From the NCBI RefSeq assembly GCF_000153025.1, contig NZ_CH672434.1:1-64000 (forward strand): 64,000 nucleotides of DNA. The letters are read 5' to 3'. The notes under the pieces were generated by a model that ran no database searches, was not told the origin of the DNA, and was given only the letters and a program-made list of their open reading frames with translations. Shown one piece after another: positions 35,229-42,910 of the stretch; the stretch's first letter is position 1, and every line of letters starts with the position of its first letter. The position numbers and the translations under genes were made by a program. Source of the stretch: Marinomonas sp. MED121 (lineage in GTDB: Bacteria; Pseudomonadota; Gammaproteobacteria; Pseudomonadales; Marinomonadaceae).

Positions 35229-35253
35229 AAGGCTTCTTCGGAAGCCTTTTTTT
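35229..35253 (+). terminator. Rho-independent terminator of yqhD
   Basis: AGGCTTC and GAAGCCT form a 7-bp stem closed by a TTCG tetraloop and followed by a run of seven T, about 60 bases after the stop codon. This is a textbook terminator on the plus strand. Confidence 0.9.
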
Positions 35254-35284
35254 GCCACTCAATTTAATAGGGTCAAGATCAAAC

Positions 35285-35384
35285 ATAAAAGTAACACCTT
35301 GTTTGACACTTTTTTGTGTAAGGCTATAAAGATTGGACTAAAAAGAGGTAACTTAATCGCAGTATCCTTAGATCGCAGGTTCCT
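35285..35384. mobile_element. MITE copy 4, right-end fragment with a doubled end
   Basis: AAAGTAACACCTTGTTTGAC (35288 region) through GAGGTAACTTAATCGCAG matches the right third of MITE copies 2 and 5. The terminal sequence occurs twice in a row (ATCGCAGTATCC and ATCGCAGGTTCC), as if one element end had landed in another. The left part is absent. Confidence 0.7.
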
Positions 35385-35414
35385 CAACTTTATGCCTGTG
35401 TAAAAACCCATGGC

Positions 35415-37634
35415 TTAGCTATTAAACATACTTTCATAAGGAGAGCTATCAGCAGAGATTTGATTGCGCCCCTTGGCTTTGGCCACATACAAGGCTTTAT
35501 CACTGCGACTAATCAGTTGTTCCCAACTCATATCATCCGCTCTCACTTCAGCACAGCCAACACTCACAGTGACCACACCATAATGGCTTTTAGCGTGTTT
35601 GATTTGCAGATTTTCAATCGACAGTACCATTTTTTGGGCTAAGGTTATGGCTTTATTTAGGCTGCTTTCAGGTAACACACAAATAAATTCTTCCCCGCCA
35701 TAACGGTAAATCTTTTCAGATTTGTTGAGATTATCCTTCAGACAATTGACCACGTTAATTAATACATTGTCACCCTCTTGATGCCCAAATAAATCGTTAT
35801 ATCTTTTAAAATAATCCACATCAAATAGCAGTACAGCGTAATTTTGGCCCTCTTCTTTGAATCGAGTATGCGTTAGATTTAGGTGTCGCTCTAACCCTCT
35901 GCGATTACCTATGTTTAACATCATATCCAGCATGGCTAACTCGTTAAGGTGTCGATTTGCCACTTCTAATTTTAGGGTTCTTTCTCTGACTGTTTTTTCA
36001 AGATCTTCATTCAACTTTTGAATTTTTTCCTGATTCAACGTCTGTTCCGTTATGTCCACATGGGTACCAACAAAACGTTTTGCAATTCCCTTTTCATCCC
36101 TTACGACAACACCCCGAGTCAAAATATGAACAAGATGCCCGGCCTTGTGTCGCATACGGATTTTATAGCTAAAAGCATCTTTATCGGACAAGCGAACCGC
36201 TTTAATTTCTTTTTTTAGGTACTTATAGTCTCCCTTATTCAAGAGCCTAAAATAGGTACCTGACTCACTGTCGAGCTCATCTTCTCCATAGCCCAACATA
36301 TTTTTCCAACGAGGCGAGTAATAAACATCGTTATTGAGTAAATTCCAATCCCATAGCCCATCATTTGCCCCTTTCATTGCTAACTCAAACCTTTCTTCAC
36401 TGATTTCAAGGCGTTTTTGTCTATCAAGAATCACAGTCGCCATTTGGGCAAAGGTTTCAGATAACTCACTTAGCTCACCACTGCCTGACTGTTTACTTTC
36501 TATGGCGTAATTCCCTTCTTTTAGGCGATTAGCTTGGCCCATAAGACGACCGATAGGATCTGTAATTGCTTTAGCAATCCAAATAGCTGCAAACATAAAC
36601 ACACATAAAGCGATCATAAAAACAACCACATAGAGGCTTTTTAAGTCATAGGAGACTTGGTTTACATCTTTTTCTGACACCATCAAGGCAATGGAATATT
36701 GACTTGATTCAATCGGTTGGTAAAACAAATACTGAATGTCGCCTGTTTCAGCAAGTTCAAACTCAGTGATGCCAGATTTTTTTTGCAGCATATCCCTGTG
36801 CGCTAAATGAAGAGCCGTTTCAGGCTCATTATTGATGCTATACGCTTTAGATATAGGTAAGCCTTTCTCATCTTTAATGACATTTCCTTGAGCATCTTTT
36901 TTAAGATGCACCAGCTTATTTTTATCCCAGTGATACCAATAAGTGCCACTATCACTGATCAGCATAATTTTTGGTTGCCAACTATATTGGGAAAAAATTT
37001 TCTGTGATAAATCCGTGATCAGCTTAGAAATTCTGGCCCATTCGATGGATGCCCCAATCATTCCTTTAAGCTGATTATTGTCATCAAAAACAGTGCTAGC
37101 AATAATGAGCTGACTAACCCCCGTTGTATAAGAAATAATGGGATCTGAGAGATAAGTGACTTGTGTTTTCGATACATTATTACCGACAGTTTCTTGCCAA
37201 TATTGTCGGCCAGTTAAAAGCTTAGGGGATGAATTAGGGTCATTGTCATCAAAACTGCATTTATAGTTTAATGCTGGATTTCCACATGCTGTATTGTATA
37301 AATGTCCATCGATATCACTGACAAGAAGTTTTTCATAACGCCCATTCTGACGTAAAAACTCTTTTTTAAGAAAAGGGATAAAATTAGCAGGCTCCATGGA
37401 TTTAACCTGCTCAACCTGCGCATATATTTCAACTTCACGAATGCTAGTATAAAACTCGTCAGTGAGTTTACTTGACATAAGTTGCATGTAATTTTGAATG
37501 GTTTGTTTAGCACTTTCTTCTGCATCATTGGTGACATGCCAAAGTACGAAGAAAACCATAAGGGAGACAGGAACAAGCGTAGAAAAAATTAAGGATAGCG
37601 ATATTTTGTATCTTAAGTTCATATGATTGCTCAC
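35415..37634 (-). CDS. Membrane-bound diguanylate cyclase: dCache-HAMP-PAS-GGDEF
   Basis: The 739-residue protein has a first membrane helix (11-33), a periplasmic dCache-type sensor (about 35-325, with YWQETVGN and SDPIISYTTGVSQLIIAS), a second helix (329-352, LYVVVFMIALCVFMFAAIW), HAMP, a PAS_3 domain (about 415-535, DGLWDWNLLNNDVYYSPRWKNMLGY), a short coiled linker and a C-terminal GGDEF domain with RYGGEEF. The allosteric RxxD site is not in its usual place (NKSE precedes), so product inhibition may be absent. There is no EAL domain. It would make c-di-GMP in response to an external ligand, which I cannot name. Confidence 0.9.
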   Translation of the reverse strand: MSNHMNLRYKISLSLIFSTLVPVSLMVFFVLWHVTNDAEESAKQTIQNYMQLMSSKLTDEFYTSIREVEIYAQVEQVKSMEPANFIPFLKKEFLRQNGRYEKLLVSDIDGHLYNTACGNPALNYKCSFDDNDPNSSPKLLTGRQYWQETVGNNVSKTQVTYLSDPIISYTTGVSQLIIASTVFDDNNQLKGMIGASIEWARISKLITDLSQKIFSQYSWQPKIMLISDSGTYWYHWDKNKLVHLKKDAQGNVIKDEKGLPISKAYSINNEPETALHLAHRDMLQKKSGITEFELAETGDIQYLFYQPIESSQYSIALMVSEKDVNQVSYDLKSLYVVVFMIALCVFMFAAIWIAKAITDPIGRLMGQANRLKEGNYAIESKQSGSGELSELSETFAQMATVILDRQKRLEISEERFELAMKGANDGLWDWNLLNNDVYYSPRWKNMLGYGEDELDSESGTYFRLLNKGDYKYLKKEIKAVRLSDKDAFSYKIRMRHKAGHLVHILTRGVVVRDEKGIAKRFVGTHVDITEQTLNQEKIQKLNEDLEKTVRERTLKLEVANRHLNELAMLDMMLNIGNRRGLERHLNLTHTRFKEEGQNYAVLLFDVDYFKRYNDLFGHQEGDNVLINVVNCLKDNLNKSEKIYRYGGEEFICVLPESSLNKAITLAQKMVLSIENLQIKHAKSHYGVVTVSVGCAEVRADDMSWEQLISRSDKALYVAKAKGRNQISADSSPYESMFNS

Positions 37635-37734
37635 ACATAATGGCTAGCAGCAGACCTTTGCAATCAATTGAATCCATTCATTACCATAAATAATTTAATG
37701 CCTAAAGATAATCTAACCTAAAAGGCACTGTCCA

Positions 37735-37830
37735 CTTTAGCCCAGAGAGAGAAGATAAGACAAGCAGTATCGAGCCCTTAATAAAACAAGTGGCGGCTCA
37801 TGGACTATTCGCCATGGGTGAGAATTAGGG
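37735..37830 (+). pseudogene. Relic of a second yqhD gene (3' end)
   Basis: The stretch reads FSPEREDKTSSIEPLIKQVAAHGLFAMGEN and aligns base for base, with scattered changes, to the end of yqhD at 35027-35118 (FSPEGEDKTSSIERLMKQVEAHGLLAIGEN). It ends in TAG, and no upstream part survives between here and the cyclase gene. It lies directly beside a second AraC gene on the opposite strand, so a paralogous regulator/dehydrogenase pair probably existed. Confidence 0.85.
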
Positions 37831-37837
37831 CATTAGA

Positions 37838-38845
37838 TCAAAGCAATGAGGAACCAATCTGGCTGGGAGACACCCCCATCACACGCTTAAACGCTCTGGA
37901 AAAAGCCGCTTCTGAGCTATAACCAAACTCCTCGGCCAAAATAATTAGAGGCTCACTTTTTTTCTGAAGCCTTTGATAAGCCAAGTTCATACGCCAATGG
38001 GTCAGATAGTTTTTAACCGTATTACCCACTAGCGACGTAAAATGCGCAGAGAAGCCCGAACGGGACATACCACACTCTCTCGCCAGTGAATCTACCGTCC
38101 AGTTTTTTTGCGGTTGATGATGAATCGCTCTTAGAGCAATACCTAGGTGCTTATCCCTTAACGCTCCTAACCAACCTTGATTCGCTTCTGGTGATTCTTC
38201 CAACCAATGACGAATCAGCTGTATCACTAAAATATCAGCAAGGTGGGTAATAATGGTTTCCCCACCGGGTTTAAGCTGACGGGCTTCTGCTGCAATCAAG
38301 TCCAAACTTGCATTGAGCCAGCGACTCTTACTTTGAGCGAGTGTTTCTAACATAATTAATGGTGGTAGCATCTGAATCAATTGCTTTGCGGCAAATTGAT
38401 CAAAGCTAATTAAGCCACAAGTCAGTTCGGTTAACTCCCCTTCGCTCTCTTCTCCCATCTGCAAAGTCTCATAGCGCTCACTGACTTGCTTAATACCTGC
38501 TTCAAATAATGGCGTGGCCTCTAGCCCTGGGTCTCGACACAAGCTATGCCCTAAACCATGAGGCACGAGCACCAATGATCCCTGCTTAAGTAATTGCGGC
38601 GCTTCCCCTTCAATGGTGAGCCAACATTGACCATGACTTATGATATGAAACATCATTTTTCCAGTCAGAACAGGCATGGCTAAAGACCAATCACCAAACA
38701 AGGTGGAGCGACAATATAAGCTGCCATCCAACCTAAGCTGATGCAGTATTTCCCCTAAGGGGTCATTGGCAGCAGGAAATTTTGACGACCCTATCTGCCT
38801 AGTAGTATCTCTCAAGGTTAGCTCCTCACACATTGACGACGACAC
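37838..38845 (-). CDS. AraC-family transcriptional regulator with cupin N-terminal domain
   Basis: The 335-residue protein has an AraC_binding_2/cupin-type N-domain (LRLDGSLYCRSTLFGDWSLAMPVLTGKMMFHIISHGQCWL, ending LVPHGLGHSL) and a C-terminal HTH pair (WTVDSLARECGMSRSGFSAHF and LAEEFGYSSEAAFSRAFKRVMGVSPSQI). It is divergent to the NmrA-like/DUF1772 genes, 124 bases away, and likely controls them. Related regulators respond to oxidised or electrophilic small molecules, but the effector here is unknown. Confidence 0.85.
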   Translation of the reverse strand: MSSSMCEELTLRDTTRQIGSSKFPAANDPLGEILHQLRLDGSLYCRSTLFGDWSLAMPVLTGKMMFHIISHGQCWLTIEGEAPQLLKQGSLVLVPHGLGHSLCRDPGLEATPLFEAGIKQVSERYETLQMGEESEGELTELTCGLISFDQFAAKQLIQMLPPLIMLETLAQSKSRWLNASLDLIAAEARQLKPGGETIITHLADILVIQLIRHWLEESPEANQGWLGALRDKHLGIALRAIHHQPQKNWTVDSLARECGMSRSGFSAHFTSLVGNTVKNYLTHWRMNLAYQRLQKKSEPLIILAEEFGYSSEAAFSRAFKRVMGVSPSQIGSSLL

Positions 38846-38969
38846 TCAGTTTTAGACGAAAAGTTAAATTACTTAGATCTTTAAGCATTAAACATCCATC
38901 TCAATTATCGAATACTAGCCACATAGACGAGAAACACCAAATCTAATTCATCATCAAAGAGTACACATT

Positions 38970-39815
38970 ATGACTATATCCACCTTAATTATTGGTAAAA
39001 ATGGTAAAACTGGACGCCGTGTTGAAGAACGCCTGATCGCCGCAGGCCAAGAAACACGAGCCGTCTCTCGTAGTACTAGCCCTGCGTTTGATTGGCTATC
39101 GCCAGACAATTGGCTTGAAGCAATGCAGGGGTGTACTCGCGCCTATGTTTGCTTTCAGCCTGACCTTGCAGTGCCTAATGCACAAGCCGCCATCGCTGAA
39201 TTTATTCGACAGGCAAAAATTGCGGGAATTAAGCACATAGTCCTCTTATCAGGTCGTGGTGAAGAAGGTGCACAACAAGCAGAGAAGATTCTGATAAATA
39301 GTGGTCTTGATTGGAATGTGGTTCGTGCTAGCTGGTTTTCACAAAACTTTAGCGAAGGATTTTTAATCGATGGCATTTTATCAGGGCAAGTTGCTCTCCC
39401 CTCTGGCGATATTCCTGAACCTTTTATTGATGTGGATGATATCGCTGATGTTGCCTTTGCGTGTTTGACACAACAAAGCCTGGTTAATCAGGTCTTTGAA
39501 GTCACAGGACCAGAAGCGCTGACCTTTAATGACTGTGTAAAAATTATTGCGAATGTCACACAAAGAGACATTCAATTTATGCCGATTTCAGCTAAAACAT
39601 TTCTCAGTGCGCTCGCAGAACAAGGCTTACCTGAAGAGGTGCTTTGGTTAATGAATGAACTATTCACTGTGGTCATGGATGGCCGTAATCGTAACCCCCA
39701 AAATGGGGTTGAGAAAGCCCTTGGTCGACCTGCGACCTCATTCTACGACTATGCCACCAAAGCCTTCGCATCAGGTGTATGGACTCTTCCAACTCCAGCA
39801 GCAGAAAACAACTAA
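38970..39815 (+). CDS. NmrA-like/SDR-fold NAD(P)H-binding protein
   Basis: The 281-residue protein starts with a Rossmann motif GKNGKTGRRVEERL and keeps the atypical-SDR NmrA pattern (HIVLLSGRGEEGA, NVVRASWFSQNFSEGF, IDVDDIADVAF, QVFEVTGPEALTFNDC). NmrA-like proteins act as redox sensors or as quinone/ketone reductases. It shares a base with the following DUF1772 gene (TAATG), and is transcribed away from the AraC gene. Enzymatic activity is not predictable because the SDR Tyr-x-x-x-Lys pair is not evident. Confidence 0.85.
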   Translation: MTISTLIIGKNGKTGRRVEERLIAAGQETRAVSRSTSPAFDWLSPDNWLEAMQGCTRAYVCFQPDLAVPNAQAAIAEFIRQAKIAGIKHIVLLSGRGEEGAQQAEKILINSGLDWNVVRASWFSQNFSEGFLIDGILSGQVALPSGDIPEPFIDVDDIADVAFACLTQQSLVNQVFEVTGPEALTFNDCVKIIANVTQRDIQFMPISAKTFLSALAEQGLPEEVLWLMNELFTVVMDGRNRNPQNGVEKALGRPATSFYDYATKAFASGVWTLPTPAAENN

Positions 39816-40282
39816 TGCCGGTTTTATACAGTGAGTTTGCCATAGGGATAGCGGCCATCAGCACAGGCATGATGGCAGGCATTTACTTCGCTTTCTCCGT
39901 TTTCATTATGGATTCATTTAAAGCATTACCAAGCCCAACAGCCGTTGCTAGCATGCAAAGCATTAATAAAGTCATACTCACATCTGGCTTTATGCCCTTG
40001 TTTTTTGGCTCTAGCTTATTGGCTCTAACGTTAATATTTATCGTGGATAACCCACTAGAAGCGCCTTGGGTAAAAGGAGCAGGGGCAATTTATGTGGTTG
40101 GCATGTTCCTTTGCACATTGTTTTTTAACGTGCCTTTGAACAATCGCCTTGAAAATGCCAAAAATGAAAAAGAAGCTCAACAAATCTGGCTCATGTACAA
40201 GGTGCAATGGACTCGCTGGAATCACCTAAGAAGTTTCAGCTCCTTTTTAGCCTGTATAGGCTATTTGATTGCACTTTTATAA
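39815..40282 (+). CDS. DUF1772 membrane protein (anthrone-oxygenase-like family)
   Basis: I choose ATG 39815-39817 because it overlaps the NmrA stop as TAATG, a common coupling; the upstream ATG would overlap 36 bases more. The 155-residue protein has four membrane helices (FAIGIAAISTGMMAGIYFAFSVF, the segment ending GSSLLALTLIFIV, GAGAIYVVGMFLC and a last one) and the DUF1772 hallmark FFNVPLNNRLENA followed by WTRWNHLRSFSSFLACI. Function in bacteria is unknown; fungal relatives oxidise anthrones. Confidence 0.85.
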   Translation: MPVLYSEFAIGIAAISTGMMAGIYFAFSVFIMDSFKALPSPTAVASMQSINKVILTSGFMPLFFGSSLLALTLIFIVDNPLEAPWVKGAGAIYVVGMFLCTLFFNVPLNNRLENAKNEKEAQQIWLMYKVQWTRWNHLRSFSSFLACIGYLIALL

Positions 40283-40352
40283 TAGGGTCGCATTTTATAA
40301 AACGATTGCGCTTTAAAAAATAAACGCATGGATAATTTATGGCACCATCTAA

Positions 40353-40378
40353 CGCAAGTGGGCTTAAGACCACTTGCG
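40353..40378 (+). terminator. Stem-loop after the DUF1772 gene
   Basis: CGCAAGTGG and CCACTTGCG pair perfectly over 9 bases around an 8-base loop, about 70 bases past the stop at 40282. The T-run is missing, so this may be a Rho-dependent or processing site rather than a true intrinsic terminator. Confidence 0.45.
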
Positions 40379-40547
40379 AAATAAAATGCACCATTTTTGA
40401 TTTTGTTTATTCATTCCATTGTTTAGAATAATTTTAAAAATTAACCACAAAGCAATATAAATGAACTACAATACGGTTAAATATTGATAATAAATAAACA
40501 TTTATACATCATACGTTTTTAAACTTTCTAACTATGGGAAAAAAATA

Positions 40548-41576
40548 ATGAAAAACCATATTAAAGTTTCAGCCATAACACTCGCCTCAATCACAAGCCC
40601 ATTTTGGTCAACCTCTATTAATGCAACAGATCTTAAAGTGAATTGCTTTTGGCCTGCCCAGCACCTGGTTTGCCAAGAGGTCTTACCCAATTGGTTAAAA
40701 CAAGTTGAAGAGGCATCTAAAGGCAGAGTCAGTGGCAAAGTATTAGCGACATCTGCTGCCAGCCCAGAAGAGCAAGTGCAAGCAGTTGAGGCAGGTATTG
40801 TTGATGTTGCCGTTCAGTTCAACGGCTTTATTCCCGAGCACACAACGGGAGCATTAGTCGCTATGACACCTTTTGTTGCATCCAATGATGCCAGAGCCAT
40901 GTCCGCTGCCTTATGGCAAACAAATCGAACGTTTTTTCCTGATGAATTAAATCAAATCCATCTTTTATCCCAATGGGTAATCTCTCCTGCCGAGCTTTAT
41001 AGCCAAACGGACACACCGATCAACTCAATGGCCGAGCTTACTTCTCGCACCCTTTGGTCTTTACCTGGCGTATTAGAAAATTTAATGAATAAAATTGGTG
41101 CCCAAGTCATTGCCATTCCACCAGTAAAATCCAGTGAAGTAATAAGCACAGGCGTTGTAAACGCGCATATAGGTCTTGATCCTAGTGATGTTAGTGCGTT
41201 TAAGCTCTTTCCTTATACAAAGTCTATGACGCGTTTTACCAATAATGTGTATGCCAGCGGCTTTTCTTTAGTCATGAATAAAGATGTTTGGCAATCACTC
41301 CCCCCAGAGGATAAAAAAGCAATCATGTCTGTGAGTGGAGAACATTTTTCACAACTGGCATCGGGCTACTGGCAAGAGGCATCCGAAGCAGCATTAAAAG
41401 AATTTAGCAACGAGGGGGGCAAGATTGTGACGGCAAAACCAGACTTTGAAGCACAACTAAAACAAGCATCCAAATACATGACAGAGGACTGGATTGAAAA
41501 AGCAAATTGTAAAGGGATAGATGGTCAAGGAGCTTATGATTTTTACACAAAAAAGGTGGCTGAACTGTCTCAATAA
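40548..41576 (+). CDS. TRAP transporter substrate-binding protein (DctP family), orphan
   Basis: The 342-residue protein has a signal peptide (ITLASITSPFWSTSINA) and DctP features: LPNWLKQVEEASKGRVSGKV, SPEEQVQAVEAGIVDVAV, a linker around SMAELTSRTLWSLPG and ASGFSLVMNKDVWQSLPPEDKKAIMSV. DctP proteins capture carboxylates in the periplasm for DctQM. No DctQ/DctM genes are present here. The nearby symporter belongs to another class, so this protein either uses distant permease genes or works as a sensor. An IclR gene follows on the same strand. Confidence 0.88.
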   Translation: MKNHIKVSAITLASITSPFWSTSINATDLKVNCFWPAQHLVCQEVLPNWLKQVEEASKGRVSGKVLATSAASPEEQVQAVEAGIVDVAVQFNGFIPEHTTGALVAMTPFVASNDARAMSAALWQTNRTFFPDELNQIHLLSQWVISPAELYSQTDTPINSMAELTSRTLWSLPGVLENLMNKIGAQVIAIPPVKSSEVISTGVVNAHIGLDPSDVSAFKLFPYTKSMTRFTNNVYASGFSLVMNKDVWQSLPPEDKKAIMSVSGEHFSQLASGYWQEASEAALKEFSNEGGKIVTAKPDFEAQLKQASKYMTEDWIEKANCKGIDGQGAYDFYTKKVAELSQ

Positions 41577-41777
41577 GGCACACCATGAATCAGGAAGGGG
41601 TTAAACATTAAGCCTAGTCGTAGAGACAAATAATCTATCGCTTTCCTCACTAAAGAAGCAGTGACTTAGGCCGTTTAACCTCAGCTTAATCTAATTTATT
41701 TATAAACGGTCAACTTTACCCTGTGTTATGATATTTCGTCATAAACTGATTAAAATTAATAAGATAAATATTAAATT

Positions 41778-42545
41778 ATGGAAAAAGAAAGCAGCTCTCG
41801 CCAAGGTGTTCAAGTCATTGCTCGAGCAGCAGCCATTTTACGTGTGCTTGAAAACCAACCCGATGGTCTTAGTTTAGGCGCCATTGCAAAAGCCTTGGGT
41901 TTAGCCCGTTCTACAGTTCAACGTATTGTCTATGCACTCGATGAAGAGCGTTTTGTTATTGCTGCATCACCAACTGGTAGAGTCAGGCTTGGCCCTGGTC
42001 TCGTGTCCTTAGGTTCGGCTGCTAAAGCAGATATCGATAGAGTGATCTTGCCTTATATGAAGCAATTATCAGATGAAATCGAAGAAACCGTCGATCTGTC
42101 TGTTCATGATGGCGCTTCCATGATTTTTATCGATCAAATTATTACTGAGAAGCAAAGGTTAATGGCCGTTTCGGCGGTCGGGCAGCCCTTCCCCATCCAC
42201 AGCTGTGCCAATGGTAAAGCCGTATTGGCAGCTATGAATGATGATGAGATTAAAAAGCTACTTAGCTACCCACTTGAAAAGTCTACCAACAAGACGTTGA
42301 TTGAAGAAAACGAGATTTTAAAAGAGATAGATAACATTCGCCAAATGGGTGTTGCATTTGATTTAGAAGAGCATCATCAAGGACTATGTGCTGTTGGCGC
42401 ATGTATTTCTGGGCCGTACGGACAAAATCTTGCTCTTTCGATTCCGGTACCTTCAGTTCGTTTTTATGGTAATGAAGACAAACTTGCTAAGGTCTTACTT
42501 AAGTACTGTGACATTATTGAAGTCGCTTTGGGCAAAGTTTCTTAA
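41778..42545 (+). CDS. IclR-family transcriptional regulator
   Basis: The 255-residue protein has an N-terminal winged HTH (RAAAILRVLENQPDGLSLGAIAKALGLARSTVQRIVYAL) and an IclR effector domain (VDLSVHDGASMIFIDQI, FPIHSCANGKAVLAAM, GLCAVGACISGPYGQNLALSIPVPS). It converges on the symporter/catabolic operon and probably represses or activates it in response to a carboxylate intermediate. Shared terminator at 42582-42618. Confidence 0.92.
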   Translation: MEKESSSRQGVQVIARAAAILRVLENQPDGLSLGAIAKALGLARSTVQRIVYALDEERFVIAASPTGRVRLGPGLVSLGSAAKADIDRVILPYMKQLSDEIEETVDLSVHDGASMIFIDQIITEKQRLMAVSAVGQPFPIHSCANGKAVLAAMNDDEIKKLLSYPLEKSTNKTLIEENEILKEIDNIRQMGVAFDLEEHHQGLCAVGACISGPYGQNLALSIPVPSVRFYGNEDKLAKVLLKYCDIIEVALGKVS

Positions 42546-42581
42546 TTTTTCTGACTTACTCATTGTTTCATTCCTACATAT

Positions 42582-42618
42582 AAAAATGCCTTTCTTATCT
42601 CTAAGAAAGGCATTTTTT
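42582..42618. terminator. Bidirectional terminator between iclR and the small-protein/symporter operon
   Basis: ATGCCTTTCTT and AAGAAAGGCAT form an 11-bp stem with A and T runs on the two sides (AAAAA before, TTTTTT after), so it can stop transcripts arriving from either direction. Confidence 0.9.
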
Positions 42619-42637
42619 ATTCCTTGCTTGCACCTAA

Positions 42638-42784
42638 TTACTCTTTGTTAGACATCTCTTTAAGCTCGTCATTCGATCCCCCTTTAGAAAGGATTTTTGA
42701 GTAATAAAGGGAAACTAAATAAAAGACGACACCAAAACCATTCACTCCAAGCATCCATAGCTCAGTACCTGTATCAAGACTCAT
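42638..42784 (-). CDS. Small membrane protein (48 aa), probable symporter accessory subunit
   Basis: ATG 42782-42784 opens a 48-codon frame. The peptide has a polar N-terminus (MSLDTGTEL), one hydrophobic helix (WMLGVNGFGVVFYLVSLYY) and a basic then acidic tail (SKILSKGG, ELKEMSNKE). It starts 2 bases after the stop of the 34-aa frame and is the last gene of the symporter operon, just before a terminator. Small one-helix partners are known for several secondary transporters; I do not recognise this family. Confidence 0.65.
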   Translation of the reverse strand: MSLDTGTELWMLGVNGFGVVFYLVSLYYSKILSKGGSNDELKEMSNKE

Positions 42785-42786
42785 GG

Positions 42787-42891
42787 CTAAGCCCCCATTT
42801 TTTCAATAATTTTAGAAACAACAATGGATACCAAAACGATTCCCATAATGGTAACAAACGAAATAAGTAACAGTTCTGTGGCAAAGTTCAT
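42787..42891 (-). CDS. Microprotein (34 aa, one membrane helix), probable symporter accessory subunit
   Basis: ATG 42889-42891 has a good ribosome binding site (AGGAG, 8 bases before). The 34 residues (MNFATELLLISF, VTIMGIVLVSIVVSKI, IEKMGA) are almost one continuous helix. The stop is 19 bases past the symporter stop codon and 2 bases before the next small frame. The tight spacing and RBS make it likely to be translated. Family unknown. Confidence 0.6.
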   Translation of the reverse strand: MNFATELLLISFVTIMGIVLVSIVVSKIIEKMGA

Positions 42892-42910
42892 CTGCTCTAC
42901 TCCTATTTAA

